Source: Eublepharis macularius (Eukaryota; Chordata; Lepidosauria; Squamata; Eublepharidae). Taken from it: DNA of 64,000 nucleotides. Each line of letters begins with the position of its first letter. Within the stretch, counting starts at the first letter, position 1. The notes beneath the pieces are model-generated. The model saw nothing but the letters and a program-made list of their open reading frames with translations. It searched no databases and had not been told where the DNA came from. Both the position numbers and the translations under genes were made by a program. Where the stretch lies: the NCBI RefSeq assembly GCF_028583425.1, contig NC_072801.1, positions 59,659,766 to 59,723,765 of the forward strand, written 5' to 3'. Positions 12,501-21,632 of this stretch are shown here, piece by piece.

Positions 12501-15500
12501 AGTAGGCCCCTGCTACTGTCCTGGTGTGGGCTTCCATGCCTCTATCAGTTGCTGGCCCTCCTTTGCCATCTTTTTCTGAAATTTTCCTAGGGCTGCCAAA
12601 CTCCTGGTTGGGCTTGAGTTCAGGTTAGAGAGAGTAGTTCCCTACAGAGAAACTGGCTGCTTCCAAGGGCAATCTCTTTAGAGGGCAAATGCGGACCATG
12701 GATTCTGGGGGAGATCCCTACTCAGATTTTCCTTTCCACAAGTCCCACCCCCAAATTGCCAGTAACTTCCAAGGCCAGAGTTTGCCACCCCAGAGAGATC
12801 CTGTTCCCACCCTCTTAGCCTTGGCATGAAAGTTGTAGCCCCCATGGAACGCTTCCAGGTTCCTGATTCCAAGCCCAATGACACCAATGTAAGACAATCC
12901 AGACCTCCATCAAAAATGGATTTTAAGTAGCAGTGGGATTGGGCTGCATTTCAGTCATTCACATATCTGGTTGTGTTCCCAAACATTTAGCTTATGTTTT
13001 TTTAAATCAGCGTATGGCACTTAAGGACACTTTTAAATGGTTCTAAAAACATTTTTTTATTATGAAGTATTTAATGTGGCATTGATCAAGGGCAGGCCTT
13101 TTGGCCAAATGAGCAGTATCAGTACAGTAAAATTTAGACAAAGCTCATAGGAGGAAAAAGCATTCACACTGTGAAGTGGGAAGAAAGTTTCAATTTACAT
13201 GTACCATGGACTCCGAAAAAGACATGTAAGTGGCATCCAGACCAAATCAGGCCTGCTTTCTCCCTTGAAGATATCAATTGATGATAGTGCTTATGTCACA
13301 TCATGAGAAGACAAGGTTCACTAGAAAAGACAATAATGCTAAGAAAAATTGAAGGCAGTAGGGAAAAGAAGAATACCCTAGATGTGGTAGATTGACTTCG
13401 GTTTGCAATACATGGACAAGGTTTTTGGGATACTGTGGAGCTCAATATAATTCTAAAGTACACCACAAGTGATTTGAATGCATAAAACATACAGACACAT
13501 ACACATAAAATGTATATACCCCCTCCCCACCAAATTAAAGGTTTATCTTATGCCCCGGTTTTCTCCCCCATGGGAACCTAGAGTGGTTTACACATTGCTG
13601 TTCTCCCTTGATTTGTTTCACCCTCATCACAACCAGGCTAACAATAGACAGCTGCTCCATGCCTCACATTGGAGTGACTCCACCGATGGCCTTCTTAGTT
13701 GTTGGAGGGGGTGGAGGGGGGGGAGGAAGGAAACAACGCACTCCTGCCCACTCTATCTGGGGCCTAGGTGACCAAATTGCTTGGCCTTGGCAAGGAGCCA
13801 GTGGTGGGGCGGCACTGGTTCTGGGGCCCCGTCCAGAACATTTGTCCAGGGCCCCAAAATCACCTAGACTGCCTCTGGAAAACACAACACAATTGTTTAC
13901 TTAGGCTGAGCCAAGAACATCCATCAAGCCTACAAGGCACAGAATCAGAGTCTGCCAGATTCTAGACCAACTCTCTAGCCATTGCACTACAGTGGATATC
14001 TAAAAATTGTTCATACCCCCACCAGCAACTTGAACATTTTTCTCCAAAAGGCACAACTTGGCTGGGTCTCAAAAAGGACTATGATGCATGGGCCTGTCAA
14101 TGCATACTGGTACTAAGGCTCTGGCCGGGGGGAGGGGGGCATTGTGCCAATGCCACCCTGGCTTTGGAAGGGGACAGTAAAATAGAAGAAATAATCTAGT
14201 TTCAGTGCCTCCCCCCCTTCTCTGTCTCTCTCTCTCTCTATAATGTGAGTGAAAACATTACTATACCATCACTGAAGCCTACAGGATACTTAGGGTCTGT
14301 TCACACACGCATGATCATTTAATGGCAATGCTCTGGCATGATGATGTCTGTTCTAGGAGGTGATGTGATCATCACACAAGGCTGGGGAGCACGCACAATT
14401 CACAGCAGGCAGATTTGGGCCACAAGGGATCCTGCTTTGGCCTGTAGGGCCCAAATCAGCCCACTGCAAAGCACAGGCATACTCTCAGGGCAGCCAGATG
14501 ACATCAGTGACATCACGGCAGCAGCCCCTGGAGCGTACCTTGAAGGCTCATTCACTGACTTTCCCCCTTCGGGGTGATAGGTGAGAGTGGGGGATCCCCC
14601 ACCAAGGGGAAACGGATCCCTAATTGTGTCTGAGGTTGTGGAAATCAAATGGGTCATTACCTCCATATTGCTTCTGTCTTTGAGGGACTTACATGCACAT
14701 TATATTTAACTCCAGATTTCTTGATTGTCAAGGAATGCATGTGGTGGGGGGTGGGGGGAAGGGTGGGAGAAGGGCACCTGAGGGTGAGGGTGGCATTTGG
14801 CATGCAAAATGCCACCCCTGGCAAGACAAGCCTCTCCCAGCTGTCAGTGGTAGAGATGAGAGCAGAGCACCCACTTGGGGAGGCCATGAAATGGCCCCCC
14901 CAAGTGGGAGCAGGCTGAGCCTTGGTGGGGGGATGGGAGGAAGGGTGGGAGAAGGGCCCCAGAGGGTTGGGGGGGGATTTTGTTGCTGTGGTTCCCCCCC
15001 ATTAAGTCATGTTATGGAGGGAGAGTTGTATTAGGCTGGTAGTTATTATGATCATCTTCTGTTTCCATGCCCTGTTGTGCCCGCTCACTATGTGACCTGT
15101 TGTAATGTTCAAAACTTTACTGTTTGTCCATTTCAAAAAAAAAATTGTGTTTAAGATTCTCTGATGTGTAGTTAATTGTGTTGTGTTGTGCTATGAGGGA
15201 CAATAAGTGTAATATGTTGTGATTTGTTGACCACTTGTAATTTGAAAATGAGAAAATAAAGGTTTTTTAAACTTAATGATTGTGTGTCTGTGTTCCCTTC
15301 TTTGATGGGAGGTTGGTTCCCAGCATAGGGAACAATGGGGCAGGCTGGCCAGCCTTCTCTGCGGGTGGTGGGGGGGTCAGGGGGGTGGTTGTCTGTGTGC
15401 CAGGGCAGGTGCTCTTTCCCAGGGACGATTTGGCACTGCCACCATTGTGGCACCCCTTGTCTGTGCAGAACTGCCCTGGGAAAGAGAGTTTAGGGGTTCC

Positions 15501-17023
15501 CAAAAGGGGAGGGCAGGCCAGCCTGTTCCTGGGGTTATGGTGGGTGTGGGGCAGGTGGGGGTGGATTTGGGTCTGTGAGGGGCTACTGGGGGGATTTGGG
15601 TCTGTGTGTGGCAGCTGGGGTGGGGGAACTGGGTTTGTGTGGGGCTGTGAGGGGTGGACTTTAGGGGCTGAGAGCACCTACTTGGGGAGGCCATGAAATG
15701 GCCCCCCCAAGTGGGAGCAGGCTGAGCCTTGGTGGGGGGTGGGAGGAGGGGTGGGAGAAGGGCCCCAGAGGGTTGGGGGGCATTTTGCATGCAAAATGCC
15801 ACCCCTGGCAACACAAGCCTCCCCCAGCTGTCAGTGGTAGAGATTAGAGCACCTACTTGGGGAGGCCATGAAATGGCCCCCCCAAGTGGGAGCAGGCTGA
15901 GCCTTGGTGGGGGGTGGGAGGAGGGGTGGGAGAAGGGCCCCTGAGGGCTGGGGGGCATTTTGCATGCAAAATGCCACCCCTGGCAAAGGAAGCCTGCCTC
16001 TTCATTTTTTCCCCATAGGAAATAATGAAGAGAGATCAGCAGCAGCATGCTAACAATATGCTGCTCCTTTGCTTTCTTATGGGGAGGATGGGGGGACCTG
16101 CTTTGGGGGGCCATAACATGGCCCCCCAAAGTCCAATCTGTCTGAAACTTGGGTAGTTGTTAGAGAAGGGTTAGAGGAAGGTCCCCACCAATTTTGGGCT
16201 TATTTGGTGGGAAAATGCCTCCTCCAGGCGTCCTGAAAGACGGAGGCATTTTCCCAGCAAAAAAACCCGAAAGAATCCCGAAAGAATGCCGAAATAATGC
16301 CGAATCCCGAATCCCGAAAGAGATTCTTGTTTCGGCTTTCGGCTAATGACGGTAGAGAATCTTGTTTCGGGTAATCCCGAAACAAGAAAGCCGAAAGTTT
16401 TTTCCTTGCACACCCCTATTCATCAGCCGTTGGTCAAGCCAGACAGTCTGGCGCCTTTCAATCAATTCCCTTGGCAACAGTAGGCACGGGGACTTTCTGA
16501 ACTCTGTCTGAACTCCTGTTGCCCTGGAAACCCCAATCTAAGCCCAGGGGCACTTCACCCCCAACTCAGCCACTTGTCAGGGAAAATCCTGACAAGGGCT
16601 GATTGCAGCCTGCTGGGGTTTAAATTTCCCTCTCCCTTTTATGTGCATTTTATGTGGTTTTGAAGCGTTTGATTACCTGATCATTTTGATTAAGTATTAT
16701 ATCGACATTCAAGAGTGTTTTGATATTGTGAAGGCCAATGGCCATATACAATAAAACAAATCTGAATCTGAATCACATGAGATGTGTATAGAATTCTACA
16801 TTTTTCTTCTTTTGCACATTTTTAGCTTATGGGACGTTATGGGACCCCGGAAGAGGTGGCCTTGGGCGTCCTGTACCTTGCTGCTGATGGAACTTTCTGT
16901 ACTGGTTTCAACCTCATGATCAGTGGTGGAGCGGAAGTTGGCTTTGGGAAGAAGAGCGAGGTGGATCCTGAGCCTGGCCCAAGTGTGAGTGGCAGCTCCA
17001 AGGACTCCTCTAGGAAGAAATAG
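557..17023 (+). CDS. HSD17B14: HSD17B14-like dehydrogenase, copy A (exons 5-9; 5' part outside window)
   Basis: Classical short-chain dehydrogenase/reductase; the family oxidises 17-beta-hydroxysteroids or related alcohols with a nicotinamide cofactor. Visible coding exons: 557-645, 1023-1127, 1909-1976, 3104-3200 and 16826-17023 (stop TAG), all in phase and without internal stops; bases 1-556 are intron 4. The exons align one-to-one with copies B and C. Exon 6 reads IINLACICG then SNVTSK: the catalytic Ser is Cys and the catalytic Tyr of YxxxK is Asn, although the tetrad Asn (exon 5, MEMNVV) and the Lys remain. Exon 8 keeps the SPGNIW motif. Intron 8 starts with GC (gcaagt) and is 13.6 kb because a 12.46-kb hAT transposon sits in it; the same intron is 1.1 kb in B and 0.67 kb in C. 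Splice sites look sound, so a transcript is possible, but classical SDR catalysis is unlikely. Orthology to HSD17B14 is from recognised motifs, not a search. Confidence 0.85.
3489..3697 (+). repeat. 5S-rRNA-derived SINE in intron 8 of copy A
   Basis: The sequence contains tctcagaagccaaactgggg followed by gtactaggatgggacacc, the internal promoter region of a 5S rRNA gene, then an unrelated body and a poly-A run near 3680-3697. The same element lies at the same intron position in copies B and C, so it was inserted before the gene duplicated. Confidence 0.75.
3816..3946. mobile_element. Left fragment of an older hAT-like element rich in GAACA/TGTTCG motifs
   Basis: It begins with tagaggtggacatgaac, close to the terminal sequence of the 252-bp hAT element at 35297, and carries repeated gttcg/cgaac words. 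The sequence is absent from intron 8 of copies B and C. The large hAT element at 3955 has inserted into it; its right terminus was not found beyond 16418. Confidence 0.5.
3964..4122. promoter_or_regulatory. Left subterminal motif array of the hAT element
   Basis: The words ttcggcattc, atgccgaaa and cccgaaacg recur many times in both orientations within about 160 bp of the end, forming a self-complementary block. hAT transposases generally bind short subterminal repeats, so these are plausible transposase-binding sites. The right end (16262-16398) carries the same words. Confidence 0.6.
4560..7698 (+). other. Putative 5' non-coding exons and introns of the hAT transposase transcript
   Basis: Two similar segments contain ctggaggatcaac or its variant and ggacatc repeats, and each ends at a donor-like ctg|gtagg (4682 and about 7192). 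A third segment (7628-7698) follows a strong acceptor, ttccaattttcttgacag, and ends at a donor-like act|gtgagc. A further acceptor, cttttctgattag, ends at 8352, 27 bp before the transposase ATG. This suggests an upstream spliced leader that includes the tandem repeats in an intron. No transcript evidence is available. Confidence 0.35.
4778..6841 (+). repeat. Tandem array: seven units of about 295 bp
   Basis: The word atggcctgggggacaggttg recurs at 4778, 5071, 5366, 5662, 5956, 6250 and 6546, a period of 293-296 bp; the array ends at 6841. Units differ by only a few bases and by the length of a G tract (about 10-14 G), so amplification or homogenisation is recent. A diverged partial unit follows to about 7060 (tatgctgctttggccaagg, then the shared cacaatctggaatggtgtgg block). 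The forward frames through the units are repeat artefacts rather than a protein. Confidence 0.93.
7986..8011. repeat. (TA)n microsatellite
   Basis: An uninterrupted run of about 13 TA dinucleotides in the hAT leader region. Confidence 0.9.
8380..11118 (+). CDS. hAT-superfamily transposase with BED zinc finger (912 aa)
   Basis: DNA transposase expected to cut and rejoin the ends of the surrounding element in the nucleus. The frame is open from ATG 8380 (MSERKAERG) to TGA 11116-11118; an in-frame TTG lies upstream but is not a credible start. Residues 1-220 are Pro/Arg/Glu-rich and probably disordered. A BED zinc finger covers about 222-275, with C243-x2-C246 and H267-x3-H271. The RNase H-like core follows: TSDIWTC (D413), MVTDGGKNM (D505), then CAAH (C524, H527) and STRWNST. 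The C-terminal hAT dimerisation region has TSVESERVFSHAG, with E867 as the probable third catalytic acid. The acidic triad, finger and C-terminal domain are all present and no frame breaks are seen. The frame is more GC-rich than its surroundings. A domesticated ZBED-type gene is the alternative, but intact TIRs and target duplications favour a live transposon. Confidence 0.9.
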   Translation: MSERKAERGPGGKAREKSRGEEGRGRGTAAAAPPSERRRPSPALLLFTSLASGDRKRVRKTLFPEAAAGGPPPTRVREAGAGTGQGPAAEAPPPPVVASQLLEEGQHVVSPGMGAEHMTFPALPLTPGTRRMLEELPVRPPLGRSTPVSSEASSRPLAAVQEERTREEEAETVVEEPTSLPLQPRPSPPARPRVGHGVSGQSTSQEVPQGGPERASPGKRGMPFSSEIWKHFQTTEDPRAALCLHCRQRVSRGKDVWHLSTSGMRYHMKRHHQAVLLREEGSSGAARPPASQKEAGSSGALPPRVPAGKGRQASLPEMLGMQGTSVPREGIRRASRRITRHIVNMIAVDGQPYSVVEDFGFSGLLQDCFPWYAVPARTSLSRSVVPSFYRAARDHVKAQLSRVAGRTVHFTSDIWTCPSVQQAYLSLTAHWWEPESVLGGGRGEVPSTARQGRMRDRQAGYCKALLHAEVLDVSHTAENIAATLRRQLDEWIGQGPATVGCMVTDGGKNMRAAAHLVSRESVYCAAHKLHLVVRDALGLGSSKEPVDTRTRELQLLVQKCRRLTGHFSRSVKATHELRQTQVRTGVPEHALITDVSTRWNSTCAMLERLVEQQAALHAWLSEHRGASQVGEFNREDWLTITQTVEVLKPFKDFTVAVSSDTATLGLVIPLVHTLQRNLVTLADRVAPRADLVPAVRALVRRLQQGIAARLTPLTKEESYMLATMCDPRIKGTFAERDGNLTQARDGLCSWVRRRQAKRGRLSTGGTQEGPCRAGPSDAPSAQAPPEATTGVPMEMEMLRWALVPSGVVRTVREDPAEAMVRDYLAEPCESLSTDPLSYWARKESVWPDLSLEAQRLLSCPPTSVESERVFSHAGDIVGPHRTRLLPWRVEQLTFLKVNSRLFDFSGLDFQSD
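11966..12482 (+). repeat. hAT 3' region, first copy of an internal direct duplication
   Basis: This segment, which contains the run to AATAAA at 12231 and the following ggctggccagcct block, is repeated at 14988-15678 with about 165 bp of extra sequence in the second copy. It appears to be the 3' untranslated end of the transposase transcript plus flanking G-rich DNA. The sequence 12600-14640 between the copies has SINE-like and other repeat-like stretches and no gene that I recognise. Confidence 0.8.
12231..12236 (+). promoter_or_regulatory. Polyadenylation signal of the hAT transposase transcript (first)
   Basis: AATAAA about 1.1 kb after the transposase stop, in a T/GT-rich setting (ggttttttaaac, then gattgtgtgtctgtgttc), which fits a downstream GU-rich element. 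Confidence 0.55.
14988..15678 (+). repeat. hAT 3' region, second copy of the internal duplication
   Basis: Near-identical to 11966-12482, including the AATAAA (15255-15260), with one internal insertion at about 15355-15520. G-rich blocks around 14720-14990, 15680-15775 and 15845-15990 are also repeats of one another (gggaggccatgaaatggccc and gcatgcaaaatgccacccc). Confidence 0.8.
15255..15260 (+). promoter_or_regulatory. Polyadenylation signal of the hAT element (duplicate)
   Basis: AATAAA in the second copy of the duplicated 3' region, in the same context as the first. Confidence 0.5.
16262..16398. promoter_or_regulatory. Right subterminal motif array of the hAT element
   Basis: Repeated cccgaaag, atgccgaa, tttcggc and cttgtttcgg words, matching the left-end array in composition and inverted relative to it. 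Confidence 0.6.
16427..16790 (+). other. Intron 8 sequence 3' of the hAT; probable repeat tail
   Basis: Not present in intron 8 of copies B or C. It ends in caataaaacaaatctgaatctgaatc, an AATAAA-like signal followed by a short CTGAAT repeat, which suggests the 3' tail of a non-LTR retroelement. The family is not identified. Confidence 0.35.
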
Positions 17024-17166
17024 AGGTGTAAATTAGGGTGGGGATAAGAGTTAAGAGTCTAGCTGTCATTAATTCAATGTCATACTTCCAGGAAGCACTG
17101 CTCCAAAAAGGTGTTGCATCAAGAAGCTGTACAAAAGGGATTAAAAAGTGGGAGACTTGAGAGTCA

Positions 17167-17284
17167 GGGCCAAGCTACACATGACGAATGACACTTGAAC
17201 GGCAAGTGGATTGAGCGGAGGGCAAGTGAACAGGGAGAAATACACTTGCTGTTCAAGTGTCATTCGTCATGTGTAGCTTGGCCC
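17167..17284. mobile_element. 118-bp palindromic MITE (Harbinger-like)
   Basis: It begins gggccaagctacacatgacg and ends in its reverse complement, so the whole element can fold on itself. It is flanked by the 3-bp repeat tca. A 3-bp target duplication fits PIF/Harbinger-type elements. A second copy is at 20933. Confidence 0.75.
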
Positions 17285-17563
17285 TCAGTGTGCTGTAGAG
17301 GTTAGTGTTGGAAGGTTGAGAATGAAAGATGGCAGCCCCATCTTGGATTCAGCTTCACCTGGCCCAGGCTCTGATACTGTAAGCAGGAGCTCAGCCGTGG
17401 AATGTCCTTTATCTAATTAGGCTTTAGTTTGTCAGATGCATGCACCCAAGGACAATGGGACCATGAAATTCTTGTACTTCATTAAATTGTCTCCTGTTGA
17501 TGTTTTCTGTTGAATTCTCTTGACCAACAACTGTGTATATTCTTATCCCAAATCCCACCATTT

Positions 17564-17569
17564 AATAAA
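17564..17569 (+). promoter_or_regulatory. Polyadenylation signal of HSD17B14 copy A
   Basis: AATAAA 540 bp after the stop. The equivalent position in copy B is also AATAAA (46262); in copy C it has decayed. Confidence 0.6.
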
Positions 17570-17879
17570 GACGCGGTTCAAAGAAACGAAGGGCCATAAA
17601 TATGCTTTTGCTGTTTGGTTTTGATGCAAAAACATGAGTTTTCATCAGGACCTACCTTCCCTAGTTGAGCTGGGTTTGGGGCCCTCTCACCTTCCTTTCC
17701 CTCACCTCCAAGCTCCCTGCCTGTATTAGTTTGCTTCTCTCCTTTTTCTCCCTTTCAGATTGTTTACAGGTGAATTGTTTTTGCTTGTTGGTGAAGGAAC
17801 AGCAGTTTTGCATGCCTTTCAAAAGTAGGACTTCTGATGAGAGAGGTGGTGGAGTTGGTGTGTATTTCCTCTTCCTGGG

Positions 17880-18390
17880 ATGTGTGTATGTGTGTGTATC
17901 CTGTGCCATCAAGTCACTTTTGACCTACAGTGACCCTATGAATGAAAGACTTCCAAAACGTCCAATCATTAACATACTTGTAGAGATCTTGCATACTGGA
18001 GGATATGGCTTCCTTTCTTGGGTCAGGCCATCTCATTTTGGATCTTCTTTTCCTACCACCTTCAATTTTTCCTAGTGCTATAGACTTTTCCAGAGACTCT
18101 TGTCTTCTCATGAAGTACAAAATACCATTTTGTCATTGTAGCTTCTAGGGAGAATTCAGGCTTGATTTGATCTAGACTCACTTCTTTGTCTTTTGGGCTG
18201 TCCGTGGAACCTGCAAAACTCTCCTCCAGCACCGCATTTCAAATGAATCAATTTCCTTCCTGTCAGATTTCTTCACTGTCCAACTTCCACATTCATTCAT
18301 AGTAATGGAAAACATTATCTTGATCTTGGACCCCAGAGAGACATCCTGGGATATGACCAAGCAATTCAGCTGTTGAACCAAGGCCAAATG
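17880..18390 (-). mobile_element. RTE/L2-like LINE fragment (C-terminal end of reverse transcriptase ORF)
   Basis: On the minus strand, broken frames read WRRVLQVPRTAQKTKK and later RRQESLEKSIALGKIEGG and HRVTVGQ, the familiar C-terminal tail of RTE/BovB- or L2-type non-LTR ORF2 proteins. It is 5'-truncated and frameshifted. The same fragment lies 3' of copy C (61980-62490), so it was part of the ancestral duplicated unit. The exact clade cannot be settled by eye. Confidence 0.6.
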
Positions 18391-18788
18391 TCATCCAGTT
18401 TTTCAAATGCCACTGTCAAAAGAAGTTCACTCTGAACTTTCAAGAAAGAACTTATGCAATCTGAATGTTTCCTCAAAAACCCTACAGAAAGTAGAAGTTC
18501 CAAAAAATGGTTATCTGTCCCTCAAAATAGCTTTCATTCTCTACTGCCTGTCTCCCCACCTTGGTGGACCTAACAGCTGGAGTTCTTAGTCAGCTTAAAT
18601 CCCTCAAAGAGGGGCCCAAAACTGAATTTTTAAAAACATTTTACTGCAATTAGAATTTCTTTTGATGATTTAGGAAAGCTTATGATAGGAGTGGAGATGG
18701 CAATGTAACAGCAGAAGGGAAGGTGTGGAAAAATCTGTCAAGAAAAAAGAAAGCAGGATTAATGGGGTATTATTTACTTCAAGAAGAA

Positions 18789-19107
18789 GCCCCATGGTGC
18801 AGAGTGGTAAGCAGCAGTACTGCAGCCCAAGCTCTACTCATGACCTGAGTTCAATCCCGGCGGAAGCTAGGTTCAGGTAGCCGGCTCAAGGTTGATGCAG
18901 CCTTCCATCCTTCTGAGGTCAGTAAAACGAGTACCCAGTTTCCTGGGGGTAAAGTGTAGATGACTGGGGAAGGCAATGGCAAACCAGATGACTGGGGAAG
19001 GCAATGGCAAACCACCCCCTAACAAAAATGTCTGCCAAGAAAACGTCCCCCCATGGGTCAATAATAACTCGGTGCTTGCACAGGGGACTACCTTTACCTT
19101 TTACCTA
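18789..19107 (+). repeat. tRNA-derived SINE with ACCTTT tail (Squam/Sauria type)
   Basis: Starts ccccatggtgcagagtggta with an A-box-like tggtgcagagtggtaag and a B-box-like gagttcaatcc, and ends in ctacctttacctttt. Such tails in squamates match those of BovB-type LINEs. A 26-bp segment (gatgactggggaaggcaatg...) is repeated in tandem near 18960-19012. Confidence 0.75.
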
Positions 19108-19144
19108 TTTACCTCCAGGCATGGAAAACATTCAGCTGCTCTTT

Positions 19145-19505
19145 TCTGCACATTAAACCTTTATTAAAGTGTTAGCACATTTTTCTCCAGACTTCTCAGC
19201 AACCTTAGAAAAAGAACCAATAGCTTCCTCATGACACCACCATTTGGTTGTCCTTTTTCCTGCTGCTTTGGTGACAGCGTGGAGGGAAAGGTATGGATTT
19301 CTGTATTCCCCATCCACAGCCAGTGATATTCCCCAACCCACCTGCTGTCAGGCTTTTTTTTAAAAAAAAGTATTGGTTGTGTAGTATAATGCCACAGCAT
19401 GTGTGTGTCTTTATTCTTTTCTTCCTCCCTCCGATCCTCAGTTTCTTCAGTAGAACCACCACCACCTGAACAGAAACAGGCTTCTCCCTTCACTAGCTCT
19501 TGGGG
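19145..19505 (-). other. Minus-strand coding-like stretch ending in AATAAA; possible processed pseudogene
   Basis: Two overlapping minus-strand frames (19164-19508, 19229-19465) lie upstream of aataaaggtttaatg on the same strand. The compact end and overlapping broken frames could mark a retrocopied mRNA, but I recognise no parent gene. The rest of 19110-20235 shows nothing I can identify. Confidence 0.2.
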
Positions 19506-20932
19506 CAAGCTGATGAGCCTCTGAGCATGTATAGAGTTTTATTACATGACTGAGCAATCATTACACATAGTGGCTCTGTTGTGCTGGTGGGGAACATTAC
19601 ACTGTGGCCCATTGTTTGTATTATGGCACACACGTGAAGCCTGACACAACTTATTTTAACCAAGGAAGGTCTTAATTGAACTAAAACAGCCTACAGAATA
19701 ATGGGAGTACACAGATCTGGAACATAGATCTGGAACAAGATTTGCAGCCACAAAGAGAAAAGACAAGGGAAAGAAGTTGCTACAGTCTAATTGTCACTTT
19801 AAAGGTTACCACAGAGTACTTTGTTCATCTCCTTCTTGGGAAGAGCTTCTAGTGCCTGGTGGGGAAAGCACGCCCACCAATCGGATCCTCTGACTCTAGA
19901 ACCTCACCTTCTCTTCCTAAAAAAGGAGGTGTGTGTGTGAAAATCTCATCCCTAAATACAGCCCCTCTCCCAGCCGCCATGATTAGTTGGCTCTCATATC
20001 ACATTCTCCTCAGGTCTCTGGTTTTATGATAGTAGCAAAAGGGTGGAAGAACATACAATTATTTACCCCAAGTTGTCAGAACAGAAGACCACATTGGTGC
20101 CATGGTGAACTGAAGGGCAAGAGGGGAAAGGAACGCAAGACAAAACTCAGAGGCTTGGCACACACAAAGAGATGCACAGCACTGGATTTATTAGTTCGTT
20201 TACAAGTCTTACTTCTTGCCTTTCCCACCATTTAAGTCTTCAAAGATACTCAGAATCATGCAGCCAAGAACATGCTCCAGGGCTAAATCCTGAGACTAAA
20301 AAGAGGCTGGAGTAACCTGTCAAGTCACCCCACCCTAGTCTTTATAAAAAAAAATTGAGTACAAAGTAAACTTCATTATGGTGAAATAAAACACCACCTT
20401 GCAGAATCATCAGTGCAAATATCCTTAATTTGTATTTACACAGGTAAACAAGTTTTCTTGGTGCTGAATTAAGGTGTTTTAAGAAATGCACATACAGACC
20501 TCTACTTTTTAAATTTCCTTTTATGTACACTGGAATAAATGTTTTCCAACAGCAACGTTCCCAGGTAGAACTTCTATCCTAGAAAAAAGAAATCAAGATT
20601 TTTACTTCCTGTGCCCTGATCTTTCACCAGTGCTTCTCAACAATACCTCATAAGTGGTGGGACGAAAAGCCAAGCATGCATGCATGCACACACACACACA
20701 CATGCACAGCAGATCATCCTGGGAGTTGAGCAAATAGCAATGTCTGAATAGTGAAAAGGCGGCGGCCAGAAATGTTCTGTCCTTATTTTTCTTCAGATGG
20801 TTTGTTTTCTGAACACAATGACTTACAATTTATTCATTTACTTAATTAATACCTTGCTTTCCCCTCTTTGGGGGGACTGACTTACATTCTTTTCTCCTTT
20901 TCATCTTCACAATAACAACTCTGGGCCAAGCT

Positions 20933-21051
20933 ACAAGTGACAAATGACACTTGAATGGCAAGTGGATTGAGTGGAGAGCAAGTGGAGGGCAAGTGAACAG
21001 GGAAGAATACACTTGCCGTTCAAGTGTCATTCGTCTCTTGTAGTTTTGCCC
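20933..21051. mobile_element. 119-bp palindromic MITE (Harbinger-like), second copy
   Basis: Begins gggccaagctacaagtgac and ends ttgtagttttgccc, flanked by the 3-bp repeat tct. Same family as 17167-17284, slightly more diverged. Confidence 0.7.
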
Positions 21052-21358
21052 TCTGTGAGGTAGGTTAGGCTGAAAGAGGGTGACTGCCCCAAGATCACCC
21101 AGCAAACATCCATAGAAGAGTGTGTGGATTTGAAAGAAGCTCTCCTATATCCTACTCAAACACTCTAACAACATCTCACCAGCTCTCAATTGAATGCACA
21201 AAGTGTTCAAGGCAATTTATTGTGTTTTGAAAGATGGGAAGCGATGGGAAAATCCTGTCATCCATGTTACATTTGTGATGGGAGAACCCTGGCTCAAATC
21301 CCCACTCTGCCATGAAAGCTTGCTCGGTGACTTTAGGCCAGTCATACATTCTCAGCCT

Positions 21359-21632
21359 CAGGGCTTTTTTTCTGGTAAAAGAGGTAGTGGAACTCAGTGG
21401 TAGAACTCAGGACCGCACAATGATGTCACTTTGGTTCAACTGGAACAAGGGGGGAGTTTTTTAAAGTTTAAATCACCCTCGGCGAAAATGGTGAAAACCT
21501 GTTCAGCGGCACAGAGGGCAATCTAAACTCCCCTCTGTCTGGAGATCAGGGGGCGGGGCCACTGGCCATGTGACCATTTTCAAGAGGTGCCAGAACTCTG
21601 TTCCCCCACATTCCAGCTGAAAAAAAGCCCTG
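21359..21632. mobile_element. 274-bp non-autonomous hAT element
   Basis: Terminal inverted repeats cagggctttttttctgg / ccagctgaaaaaaagccctg, flanked by a perfect 8-bp duplication ctcagcct (21351-21358, 21633-21640). It splits an older CORE-SINE-like repeat. A relative is at 46595-46854. Confidence 0.85.

Larger units (their letters stand above)
3955..16418 (+). mobile_element. Complete 12.46-kb hAT DNA transposon with intact transposase
   Basis: The ends are short inverted repeats: left tagggatgtgcg, right (reverse complement) taggggtgtgca. They are flanked by a perfect 8-bp direct repeat, ttcatcag, at 3947-3954 and 16419-16426; an 8-bp target duplication is the hAT hallmark. Inside, in order: a left array of cggcattc/cgaaac motifs, a leader with seven 295-bp tandem repeats, an intact BED-finger transposase frame (8380-11118), two copies of a 3' region each ending in AATAAA, and a right motif array. 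Copies B and C lack the insertion, so it postdates the gene duplication. At over 12 kb it is very long for a hAT element; internal duplication and later insertions (12.6-14.6 kb) explain part of this. Intact ends and frame make it a candidate autonomous element; activity is inference. Confidence 0.88.

Noticed and set aside
15377-16129. 250-aa minus-strand frame in the hAT 3' part
   Set aside because: Pro/His/Ser-rich translation of duplicated G-rich repeats; not conserved between the repeat copies.
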